From NCBI GenBank assembly GCA_001950395.1, contig BDLO01000001.1:1649979-1713978 (forward strand): a DNA stretch of 64,000 nt, written 5' to 3'. The notes beneath the pieces are model-generated. The model searched no databases. It saw only the letters and a program-made list of their open reading frames with translations, and had not been told where the DNA came from. Origin of the DNA: Coriobacteriaceae bacterium EMTCatB1. Lineage in GTDB: Bacteria > Actinomycetota > Coriobacteriia > Anaerosomatales > Anaerosomataceae. The position numbers and the translations under genes were made by a program. How positions within the stretch are numbered: position 1 is the first letter of the stretch; each line of letters opens with the position of its first letter. Of the stretch, positions 57,333 through 64,000 are shown piece after piece.

Positions 57333-58305
57333 GGGCGGGCTGAGGCTCGGCGTGATCGACATGGGCACCGTCACCACCCGGCTTCTGGTCGCGGACGTCG
57401 GACCGGCGGGCGTGCGCGAGGTGGTTCGCCGCTCGAAGATCACGCACTTGGGCGACGGGTGGACAGGCACCGGACGTCTGTCGCGCGAGGCGATCGCGCG
57501 CGTGGCCGAGACGGCCGCCGAGTACGCCGGCGAGGCGCACGCTCTTGGAGCCGTAGATGTCGTCGCTCTCGCGACCAGCGCAGCACGAGACGCCGAGAAC
57601 GCAGACGAGCTTGGAGACGCGCTCGCCCGGTCTGGCGTCGAGCTGCGGATCATCTCGGGCGACGAGGAAGCGGCGCTGACCTTCGCTGGCGCGACGTACG
57701 AGCTAGGAGGCCCGGGGACTCTCGTGGTCGACGTGGGCGGCGGCTCCACCGAGCTAGTGCTCGGCTCAGGCACGGTCGTCGATGGCACGCTCAAAGTAGA
57801 GGCGGCGCGTTCGGTGGACGTCGGCTCGAAGCGCGTCACGGAGCTCTTCTTGCAAAGCGATCCCCCCGCGCCTCGCGAGATCGAGCAGGCGCACGCGCAC
57901 GTCGCCGAGGAGCTTCGGCCCTTCTTCGTGGCTCTCAAAGAGCGCCCGCAGCGGATGGTGTCCGTGGCGGGCACGGCCACGTCGCTTGCCGCCATCGACA
58001 TGGCGCTCGACCCCTACGATCCCGAGCGGGTGCACGGCTACGCGCTTTCTGGCGCGGCCATCTCGGACGCGCTCGAGCGGCTGGCGTCGGTGACGCTCGC
58101 CGAGCGCAAGCAAGTGGTGGGGCTCGAGCCCGACCGCGCGAGCGTGATCGTGGCCGGCGCGCTCATACTCCAGACGGCCCTTGCGCTCTCCGGGCTGGAT
58201 TCGACGCTGGTGAGCGAGCACGATATCCTCTATGGGGCAGCGCTCGACCGGTACGCGTCGCTCGCCGGCTCGCCGGCACGCGACGAGGCGGGCGAGCGAG
58301 GGTGA
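57322..58305 (+). CDS. ppx: Exopolyphosphatase / pppGpp phosphohydrolase (Ppx/GppA)
   Basis: This 327-residue ASKHA-fold phosphatase hydrolyses polyphosphate or pppGpp. Visible are GVIDMGTVTTRLLVAD, ATSAARDAENA, ISGDEEAALTFAGA (with the catalytic Glu region), VVDVGGGSTELVLG, SVDVGSKRVTE and SVAGTATSLAAIDM. It lacks the long C-terminal HD domain of E. coli Ppx, as is usual for actinobacterial short forms. AGGAGG lies seven bases before the ATG. The stop is two bases before the tRNA-Leu gene. Confidence 0.93.
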   Translation: MDAEGGLRLGVIDMGTVTTRLLVADVGPAGVREVVRRSKITHLGDGWTGTGRLSREAIARVAETAAEYAGEAHALGAVDVVALATSAARDAENADELGDALARSGVELRIISGDEEAALTFAGATYELGGPGTLVVDVGGGSTELVLGSGTVVDGTLKVEAARSVDVGSKRVTELFLQSDPPAPREIEQAHAHVAEELRPFFVALKERPQRMVSVAGTATSLAAIDMALDPYDPERVHGYALSGAAISDALERLASVTLAERKQVVGLEPDRASVIVAGALILQTALALSGLDSTLVSEHDILYGAALDRYASLAGSPARDEAGERG

Positions 58306-58306
58306 C

Positions 58307-58393
58307 GGCGGCGTATCCGAATTGGCACAGGAGGGGGCCTTAAAAGCCTCTGGCCGAAAGGCCGTGTGGGTTCGACTCCCACCGCCGCTACCA
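58307..58393 (+). tRNA. tRNA-Leu (anticodon UAA)
   Basis: An 87-base type II tRNA folds cleanly. Acceptor GGCGGCG pairs with CGCCGCT (one G-U), the D stem is TCC/GGA, the anticodon arm GGGGC/GCCTC holds loop CTTAAAA (anticodon TAA at 58341-58343), and a long variable arm GGCC-GAAA-GGCC and T arm GTGGG-TTCGACT-CCCAC follow. The CCA end is encoded. It begins one base after the ppx stop codon, so it is likely processed from the operon transcript. Confidence 0.96.
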
Positions 58394-58472
58394 GGGACGA
58401 CCGCGGCGCCGCGTGAGGCGGCCCGCGTTGGCGTGCAGGACAGGCCGAGACGACGCGAAGGAGGTCGAGCAG

Positions 58473-59132
58473 GTGCCAGACGGCGAGGTCGAGCGCCTCT
58501 ACCGAGCGTTCGTCGAGGCCGACCCTGCGACGGCCATCCGCGTCGTGGAGCAGGTGCGCTCCTCCGGCGTGGCTCAGGCCGAGCTGTTCGATGCGCTGTA
58601 CGTGCCTGCCCTCGCGATGCTCGGTGACGCCTGGGCGAGGCGCGCGATCGACGAGCTCGCGTTCACCCAGGCTGCGGTGGTCGCCGAGCAGGTCTCGTCG
58701 TTCGTGATGCCGCCGCTCGTGCGGCCCGACACTGGCGTCGGCGTCGTGCTCGGTGTGATGCACCGCGACCACCACAGCGTCATGAAGAACGTCGTCGCTG
58801 GGGCGCTCAAGGAAGCGGGCTACCGCGTGTTCGACCTCGGTGTCGACGTGCGCGCGTCCGACTTCCTGGAGCGCGTCGAGGAGACTGGCGCTCGCGTCGT
58901 CGTGGCGTTCGCGGAGATGCTCGCCACCGCGCGCGCGGTGGCAGGCGTGCGAGACCTCCTGGACGCCGAAGGCAGGGCCGACGTCGTGCTGCTCGTGTGC
59001 GGTGGGCCGTTCGCTGCTGACGCGTCCCTCGCGCGCAGCGTGGGCGCCAACGGCGTCGTCTCGAGCGCGCAGGGCGCTCTCGACGTGCTCGATCGCGTGC
59101 GTCGGGACCTGCTGCAGAGGGAGGCGAGCTGA
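58473..59132 (+). CDS. Cobalamin-binding (B12-binding) protein
   Basis: This 219-residue protein has a helical cap domain (about 1-85) and a Rossmann-like cobalamin-binding domain (about 88-215) with GVMHRDHHSVMKNVVAGALKEAGYRVFDLGVDV. D99-x-H101 matches the DxHxxG motif whose His ligates cobalt, but the final Gly is Met. The cap lacks the Wx9EH motif of CarH/MetH. No HTH or enzyme domain is attached, so it may be a B12 sensor or carrier. The GTG at 58473 has GGAGG eight bases upstream. It is coupled to a TPR protein by overlapping TGATG. Confidence 0.85.
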   Translation: MPDGEVERLYRAFVEADPATAIRVVEQVRSSGVAQAELFDALYVPALAMLGDAWARRAIDELAFTQAAVVAEQVSSFVMPPLVRPDTGVGVVLGVMHRDHHSVMKNVVAGALKEAGYRVFDLGVDVRASDFLERVEETGARVVVAFAEMLATARAVAGVRDLLDAEGRADVVLLVCGGPFAADASLARSVGANGVVSSAQGALDVLDRVRRDLLQREAS

Positions 59133-60289
59133 TGTCTCGCTCGCAGCAGGCGATGATCGCGGAGGGGCTCGCGCGCCAGGGCAGGGCGGCCGAGGCGGTC
59201 GCGGCGTGCTACGAGGCGCTCGCGATCGACGACCGCGACCCCGCGACCCACGCGCTGCTCGCTGAGCTGATGCTCGGGGAGGACTTCTACGACGAGGCGA
59301 TCGCAGCGGCGACGCAGGCCATCGAGCTCGATCCTGACTGCAGCCCGGCGTATCTGGCCCTCGGGCTGGCGTACGACCGGCGCGGGGGCATGTGGGACCA
59401 GTCGGTGCTGGTGTGGCACGAGCTCGCCGAGGTCGTGCCCGATCTCGTCATCGCGCACGTGCAGCTCGGCGAAGCGTTTGCAGCCGCCGCGTTCGACGAG
59501 GAGGCGCGCGACAGCTGGAAGCGCGCGCTCGAGCTCGACCCGCGGCAGGCCAGGGCGCACTACAACCTGGCGATCGACGCGCTCAAGCGCGAAGGCATGT
59601 CGACGGCCCTGCCGCTCATACGCACCGCAGGCGCGCTCGACCCGAGCCAAGATGCGCTCTTCTTCGCCTTGGTGGGGCTCCCGGAGCGTGAGCCGCAGGG
59701 CGACGTGGGGCCCGACGCTCCGCGCGAGGTGCGGTACGCCGAGGCGGCGGCGATGGCGCGCGCAGAGGACTTCTTCGGCGCGGTCGACGCGGTGCGCAGC
59801 CTGCTCGACGACGACCCCGATGACGCGAGGGCGCTCGCTCTCGCGGGATTCTGCTACCTGAAGCAGGAGGCGACGAACGAGGCCATGGCCTGCGCGGTGC
59901 GCGCCCTGGGTCTCGCGCCTGATCTGGTCGAGGCGATGTACGTCCTCGGAACCACCTACGCTCAGCGGCCAGGGCTTGCGAAGCACGCCGCACGGGTGTT
60001 CCTCGCGCTCGCCAAAGCACGGCCGCTGGAGCCGCTGGCGCACGTCCTGCTTGCCGAGGCGCTGCTCGGGCTTCAGCGCTACCGGCAGGCGCACAAGGCG
60101 TACGCGGCTGCGGTCGCGCTCGACCCTGCGTGCGTGCGAGCCCGTTTCGGGCTGGCAGCAGTGCTGTTCTCCGAGGGTTCGTACGCCGAGGCGCAGTGGC
60201 ACATCCGACGCGCTGCCTACTACGACACCAAGCGGCTCGGCGTCTTCTGGGACCTCTTCGACCGCTACGTCGAAGGAGGCGGGGAGTGA
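59132..60289 (+). CDS. TPR-repeat protein
   Basis: This 385-residue protein has tandem tetratricopeptide repeats across nearly its whole length, with typical units such as GRAAEAVAACYEALAIDDRDP, YDEAIAAATQAIELDPDCSPAYLALGLAY and RQAHKAYAAAVALDPACVRARFGLAAVLF. There is no signal peptide or other domain. TPRs mediate protein-protein contacts, so it could scaffold the cobalamin-binding and EAL proteins of the same operon. It overlaps both neighbours by a few bases. Confidence 0.85.
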   Translation: MSRSQQAMIAEGLARQGRAAEAVAACYEALAIDDRDPATHALLAELMLGEDFYDEAIAAATQAIELDPDCSPAYLALGLAYDRRGGMWDQSVLVWHELAEVVPDLVIAHVQLGEAFAAAAFDEEARDSWKRALELDPRQARAHYNLAIDALKREGMSTALPLIRTAGALDPSQDALFFALVGLPEREPQGDVGPDAPREVRYAEAAAMARAEDFFGAVDAVRSLLDDDPDDARALALAGFCYLKQEATNEAMACAVRALGLAPDLVEAMYVLGTTYAQRPGLAKHAARVFLALAKARPLEPLAHVLLAEALLGLQRYRQAHKAYAAAVALDPACVRARFGLAAVLFSEGSYAEAQWHIRRAAYYDTKRLGVFWDLFDRYVEGGGE

Positions 60290-62184
60290 ACGGAGTGCCG
60301 CGCAACCCGGCGTTCCCCGTCGGCGTCGACCTCTACCCGCTTTCTGCTGAGCGGCTGTCGCCCGAGGACTGGTACGCAGAAGGCGTCGAGCAGGACCTCG
60401 ACGCGATCGCGGCAGCCGGCTTGCGGCTCGTGCGGCTGTTCCTGTCGTGGCGGTGCCTTGAGCCGCAGGTGGGGCAGTACGACGAGGAGATGTTCGACCG
60501 CCTCGACGCGGTGATCGGCCAGGCGAAGGCGCGCGGGCTGAAGGTCGTGCTGTGCTTGTTCGCGGACGACCGGCTCGCAGAGCTCACCGACGTCCCGTGG
60601 GGCAAGAAGCGCGACGCTCGCACGGACGACTACCTCATCCAGCGCGAGGTCGCGCTCGTCCAGCGGGTCGTGAACCGATACCGCACGGAGACGGCCATCC
60701 ATGCGTGGGACCTGGCGAACGAAGTCTTCTGCACGGGCTTCACGTCCGAGGAAGCGCTGGAAGCGTGGGTGCGGACGCTGCGCGAGGCAATCCGGGAGGT
60801 GGACCCCGACCGTCCCATTTGGCTCGGCATCGACGCCGAGACGTTCTTGCGGCAGACCGGCGTGGACGCCAGGCCGGCAATCGACTTCGCGGAGACGGCG
60901 ATCAGCCACCTGACCGGGCCGTACCGCGCGTACATCGCCGAAGGCCCGCTCACCTCGGGCCCCTCCACGTACGTGGATGGGTTCCTCGCGCGGGCGTCGC
61001 TCAGGGACCTGCCGGTGATCGTCGACGGCGTCGGCGTGCACTCGCTGGACTTCTCAGCGGCAGAAGAAGCCGCGTACGTCCGGACCGCGCTCTACTCCGC
61101 GTTGATGAACCGCGCGAGCGGCGTCTTGCTGCGGCGCTGGCGCGACGTCGAGACCGAGCGACGGGAGCCATACTTCCGCGACCCGTTCGAGGTCCTCGTC
61201 GGGCTCACGGATGCCTCAGGAGCGGCAAAGCCAGCGGTCCGCGAGGTTCGGACGTTCGTGCGTACGGTGGCGGCGATCGACTTCGGTGAGTTCATGCTGG
61301 CGCCGGAGCGAGCCGCCGTGCTCGTGCCCGCCGAGCGGCACGAGCCGCTGCCGTCGCTCGCGGGTCTGTACGCGCCGCGTGCCTGCCTGCAGTCGTACAT
61401 CGCCGCGAAGGAGGCGCACCTCCCCGTCGCGGTGGCGCGCGAAGGCGACGAGATCGGGGGCTTCCAGACGCTCATCGTCCCCTCGGCGTTCAAGCTGGCG
61501 GCCGAGACCTGGCGTCGCCTGGCTGCGTTCGTCCAGGCGGGAGGCTCTCTCGTGCTCTCGTACGGCGGCGGAGACGCAGACCCAGCGGTGCGGGAGATCT
61601 TCGGCGTCGAGTTCCTTGGCGACCACGGGCCCAGACGCCGCTTCTCGTGCCGGGTGGCGCAGCCGGGTATCCTCGGGAGCATCGAGTCGTTCGACGCCGA
61701 GCAGCCGCTGCCGAGCTTCGCGCTGCTCGCTCCCAAAGACGCGCTCGTAGTCGCAACGGACGAGAACGGGAGCCCGCTTGCGACCGTGCGTCAGCACGGC
61801 CAAGGGCGCGCCGTGTTCCTCGCGACGCCCATCGAGCGGGCGATCGCGCAGGCCGACCCATGGGCGACGCCTGCTCCCGTGCGCTCGTTCGTACGGGAGG
61901 TGTACGGCTCGGTGGCACGTGCGGCGGGAGCCGGCCCGGTCGTCGAGTGCAACGCCCCGGAGGTCGAGATCGCGCATTTCTTGGGCGACGGGCGCGACAT
62001 CGTCGTGCTGTTGGTGCACAATGCTTCTAAGACGCAAGCCACGCTCTCCTTCGGGCGGGTCGTGGCGGCAGTCGCTGACGTCCGCGGAGGCGACGAGGTG
62101 GAGGTGGGCGCGACGACATTCGACGTGCCTCTTTCGCCGAACGGCGCCGCCGCGTTGCAAGTCATCTACGCGAAGCAGGGGTGA
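60286..62184 (+). CDS. Glycoside-hydrolase-like TIM-barrel protein with amidotransferase-like domain
   Basis: This 632-residue protein has an N-terminal beta/alpha barrel like GH5/GH42 (about 1-370; GVDLYPLSAERL, AAGLRLVRLFLSWRCLEPQ, WDLANEVF with the Asn145-Glu146 acid/base pair). A flavodoxin/amidotransferase-like domain follows (about 375-530, TLIVPSAFKLAAETWRRLAAFVQAGGSLVLSYGG), then a C-terminal beta part. Where the nucleophile Glu is expected, the sequence reads PVIVDGVGVHS (Asp247), so hydrolase activity is doubtful. There is no signal peptide, so it acts inside the cell. It is coupled to both neighbours by overlapping start and stop codons (GTGA), with GGAGG six bases upstream. Confidence 0.8.
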   Translation: MNGVPRNPAFPVGVDLYPLSAERLSPEDWYAEGVEQDLDAIAAAGLRLVRLFLSWRCLEPQVGQYDEEMFDRLDAVIGQAKARGLKVVLCLFADDRLAELTDVPWGKKRDARTDDYLIQREVALVQRVVNRYRTETAIHAWDLANEVFCTGFTSEEALEAWVRTLREAIREVDPDRPIWLGIDAETFLRQTGVDARPAIDFAETAISHLTGPYRAYIAEGPLTSGPSTYVDGFLARASLRDLPVIVDGVGVHSLDFSAAEEAAYVRTALYSALMNRASGVLLRRWRDVETERREPYFRDPFEVLVGLTDASGAAKPAVREVRTFVRTVAAIDFGEFMLAPERAAVLVPAERHEPLPSLAGLYAPRACLQSYIAAKEAHLPVAVAREGDEIGGFQTLIVPSAFKLAAETWRRLAAFVQAGGSLVLSYGGGDADPAVREIFGVEFLGDHGPRRRFSCRVAQPGILGSIESFDAEQPLPSFALLAPKDALVVATDENGSPLATVRQHGQGRAVFLATPIERAIAQADPWATPAPVRSFVREVYGSVARAAGAGPVVECNAPEVEIAHFLGDGRDIVVLLVHNASKTQATLSFGRVVAAVADVRGGDEVEVGATTFDVPLSPNGAAALQVIYAKQG

Positions 62185-63551
62185 GCGAGCGCATGTACGA
62201 CCGCCACGATTTCCACGACTTCCTGCTCGAGTCATGGCTCGAGCTGCACGAGCTTCTCGCGGAGCATCCGGAAGTCAAGCGGCTGCTGTTCGACCCTGTG
62301 ACGGGCTTGCCGACCACGCCGCTTCTGTTCCCGCGCATCGAGTCGCTCCTCGAGGAGCGCGGGGAGATCTCGCTTCTGTGCCTGAACGTCGTCAAGTACT
62401 CGAAGATCGAGGAGATCTACGGCTGGAAGGTCTTCGACGAGGTGATGCGCGAGGTCGCAGGCGCGCTCGAGCGCATCACCGGCACCGAGCTGCGCGACTC
62501 CGACATCGTTGCAGAGCTCATGGTGTCCGGGAACGCATTCGTTGTCCTGCTCTCACCGCCGCGGACGACCCCGCACATGGACCGTGAGGCGCTGATGAAG
62601 CTGGCCCGACGCGTCGAGGAGAGAGTGAGGCGCGAGCTCAAGGCCGTGCTCGATCCTGCGCTCTACGTGAAGTTCGGCTGCTACGTGGGAGCTGCCAGCG
62701 TGCGTCGCGACCCGAAGCTTCGCATGGAGCGGTTGGTCCACGACGCGCTCGACCGCGCTTTGGCGCAAGCAGACGCGCGCGAAGCGCAGGACGCCGAGGA
62801 GCGCGGACGGCGGCTGAAGGAGATCATCGACACGGGAGCCGTCCGAACGCTCGTGCATCCGCTCGTGCGGCTCGATGACCTCTCGGTGAAGGGCTACGAG
62901 GCCCTGTCTCGAGGCCCGGAAGCGACGGAGTTCGAGCGGCCCGACAAGCTGTTCAAGGCAGCATACGATTCGGACATGGTCGTGCGGCTGGAGCGGCTGT
63001 GCCGCAAGCGGGCGCTCGAAGCGGCGAAGGGGCTGCCGCAGGGTCGGCTGATGTTCATCAACGTGGAGCCGGAGGCCGTGGCCGACCCGGAGCTTCGCGA
63101 GGTGGTGTTCGCATCCCTTCTCGCTGAGGCGGGACTGAAACCCGAGCACATCGTCCTCGAGATCACCGAGCGTACGGCCATCAGCGACTTTTGCGCGTTC
63201 CGCTCCACCATCGAGTACCTGCGGATGCTGGGGTTCTCCATCGCGATCGACGACGCCGGCGCCGGGTACGGCTCGCTCCAGTGCCTTGCGGAAGTGCGGC
63301 CCGAGTGGGTGAAGATCGACATGTCGCTGGTGCGCGGCGTGGATTCGGACGACGTCCGCCGCCAGCTCATCGAGAGCATGCATTCCTTTGCGGAGAAGGT
63401 GGGAGTGAATCTCGTCGCCGAGGGCATCGAGACGGAAGAGGAGCTCGCAGTGCTCCGGGACATCGGCGTCGAGTACGGCCAGGGCTTCCTGTTCGGGCGG
63501 CCTGCGGACCCATTCCCGGCAGACGACGAGATCGCGTCGAGCCTCCGGTAG
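62181..63551 (+). CDS. EAL-domain c-di-GMP phosphodiesterase with degenerate GGDEF-like domain
   Basis: This 456-residue cytoplasmic protein has a degenerate GGDEF-like domain (about 35-195; FDPVTGLPTTPLLFPRIE, but ELMVSGNAFVVLL where GGDEF belongs). An EAL domain follows (about 205-445). Expected catalytic elements are kept: EAL as YEALSRG, FINVEPEAV, LEITERT, IDDAGAGYGSLQ, VKIDMSLV, VAEGIETEEE and GQGFLFGRP. It should therefore hydrolyse c-di-GMP. Loop 6 reads DDAGAG rather than DDFGTG. The GTG start overlaps the glycoside-hydrolase stop. It is the only c-di-GMP enzyme in the window and pairs in theme with the riboswitch at 19.5 kb. Confidence 0.92.
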   Translation: MSERMYDRHDFHDFLLESWLELHELLAEHPEVKRLLFDPVTGLPTTPLLFPRIESLLEERGEISLLCLNVVKYSKIEEIYGWKVFDEVMREVAGALERITGTELRDSDIVAELMVSGNAFVVLLSPPRTTPHMDREALMKLARRVEERVRRELKAVLDPALYVKFGCYVGAASVRRDPKLRMERLVHDALDRALAQADAREAQDAEERGRRLKEIIDTGAVRTLVHPLVRLDDLSVKGYEALSRGPEATEFERPDKLFKAAYDSDMVVRLERLCRKRALEAAKGLPQGRLMFINVEPEAVADPELREVVFASLLAEAGLKPEHIVLEITERTAISDFCAFRSTIEYLRMLGFSIAIDDAGAGYGSLQCLAEVRPEWVKIDMSLVRGVDSDDVRRQLIESMHSFAEKVGVNLVAEGIETEEELAVLRDIGVEYGQGFLFGRPADPFPADDEIASSLR

Positions 63552-63598
63552 CTCCTGGCGTTCTAGCGCGGCTCGCTTCCGAGAATCAGGGTGCGTTA

Positions 63599-63607
63599 TG
63601 CTATGCA
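63599..63607 (+). promoter_or_regulatory. Possible extended -10 promoter of selD
   Basis: TGC-TATGCA lies about 33 bp before the selD start, matching the TGC-TAT form seen at three other promoters in the window. No clear -35 is visible. Confidence 0.4.
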
Positions 63608-63639
63608 TGAGCGCATCATGATTGCGAATGGAGCGAGCC

Positions 63640-64000
63640 GTGGAACCGATCCGTCTGACCCAGCTGTCCACCAAGTCCGGTTGAGCCGCCAAGTGGGGTC
63701 CGGGAGACCTCGCGGCGGTGCTCGAGAAGATGGCGCCGGGCAGCTCTGGCGACCTGATGGTCGGATTCGAGACCTCGGACGACGCGGCCGTCTACCGGCT
63801 CGGCGACACGGCAGTGCTGCTCACCGTCGACTTCTTCACCCCGATGGTGGACGACCCGTACGACTTCGGCCGCATCACCGCCGCCAACGCGCTTTCCGAC
63901 ATCTACGCCATGGGTGGCAGGCCGCTCACGGCGATGAACCTGCTCGCCATGCCGTGCTCGACCCCGGCGGAGATCACCGCTCGGGTCCTGCAGGGCGGGG
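63640..64000 (+). CDS. selD: Selenide, water dikinase SelD containing selenocysteine (3' part beyond window)
   Basis: This is the N-terminal ~120 residues of SelD, which makes selenophosphate, the selenium donor for Sec-tRNA. The GTG at 63640 has GGAG six bases upstream. Codon 15 is UGA (63682-63684) inside STKSG-U-AAKWGPGDL, exactly where SelD enzymes have the catalytic Cys or Sec before the conserved lysine. The frame then continues with TSDDAAVYRLGDTAVLLTVDFFTPMVDDPYDFGRI, fully SelD-like, to the window edge. A gene caller without recoding would miss the start. It follows the EAL gene by 88 bp. Confidence 0.96.
63685..63719 (+). promoter_or_regulatory. Predicted SECIS hairpin of selD
   Basis: Directly after the UGA, GCCGCC pairs with GGCGGT, and inside it GGGGTC pairs with GACCTC around a CGGGA loop, giving a two-part stem-loop of 35 bases. 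It is in the correct place for a bacterial SECIS. Its loop differs from that of the peroxiredoxin SECIS. Confidence 0.75.

Noticed and set aside
58307-58393. tRNA-Leu as an integration site of a mobile island carrying the B12-EAL operon
   Set aside because: There is no integrase, and I found no direct repeat of the tRNA 3' end in the downstream part of the window.
62181-62770. Active diguanylate cyclase domain in the EAL protein
   Set aside because: The GGDEF position reads VSGNAF, so the residues needed for cyclase activity are missing.

Overview
The window is a gene-dense, high-GC bacterial chromosome segment. I infer a strictly anaerobic actinobacterium, probably of or near the class Coriobacteriia. 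The reasons are the dnaK-grpE-dnaJ-hspR-clpB block with an HspR-type regulator, a class E-like sortase with an LPxTG adhesin, CWB2 cell-wall repeats, the eno/ftsB/DUF501/ppx neighbourhood, hydrogenase and nickel genes, a clostridial-type ferredoxin, and clear selenocysteine use. The class assignment is an inference from gene content. The window starts inside hypD and ends inside selD. I see no transposon, prophage, CRISPR array or rRNA.

Region 1 (1-11963, all minus strand) is a nickel and hydrogenase-maturation block: hypD (partial), hypC, hypF, a zinc-ribbon protein, the ECF-type nickel/cobalt transporter cbiO-cbiQ-cbiM, a small CEGG protein, a CooT-like nickel protein and a DUF3842 protein. 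Thioredoxin, thioredoxin reductase, a PIN-TM-TPR protein and a large membrane-anchored secreted protein follow upstream. Region 2 (12-22 kb) has lon, a 1373-residue LPFTG surface protein, a secreted HEVWH protein behind a cyclic-di-GMP-I riboswitch, a sortase, a sugar-nucleotide epimerase, a degenerate uracil-DNA-glycosylase-like protein and a ferredoxin. Region 3 (22-30 kb) is the heat-shock block ending in an Hsp20. Region 4 (30-41 kb) carries a MarR-regulated heterodimeric ABC exporter, a LOG-family protein, a GerMN lipoprotein, a PAS-GAF-PP2C-like protein with altered metal-site residues, TrkH with a 43-residue membrane peptide, and a threonine aldolase.

Region 5 (41-52.7 kb) holds a glucose/sorbosone dehydrogenase fused to CWB2 repeats, a selenocysteine peroxiredoxin, an NYN nuclease-like protein, DUF554, nth, an mfd without the usual C-terminal domain, a PrsA/SurA-like lipoprotein, mazG/yabN and eno. 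Region 6 (52.7-58.4 kb) holds an AAA/DUF4143 ATPase behind three copies of a 17-bp element, a second Hsp20, pyruvate kinase, ftsB/divIC, DUF501, ppx/gppA and tRNA-Leu(UAA). Region 7 (58.4-64 kb) is a tightly coupled run of cobalamin-binding protein, TPR protein, glycoside-hydrolase-like protein and EAL phosphodiesterase, followed by selD.

Three ideas tie the window together. Selenocysteine use is shown by two in-frame UGA codons, in selD and the peroxiredoxin, each in the position expected for a catalytic Cys/Sec and each followed by a hairpin. Cyclic-di-GMP appears twice: as a riboswitch in front of a secreted putative zinc protease beside an LPxTG protein and sortase, and as an EAL phosphodiesterase with all expected catalytic residues. 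Together these suggest a c-di-GMP-switched surface attachment/release module. Nickel supply (transporter, CooT, Hyp proteins) is gathered in one block.
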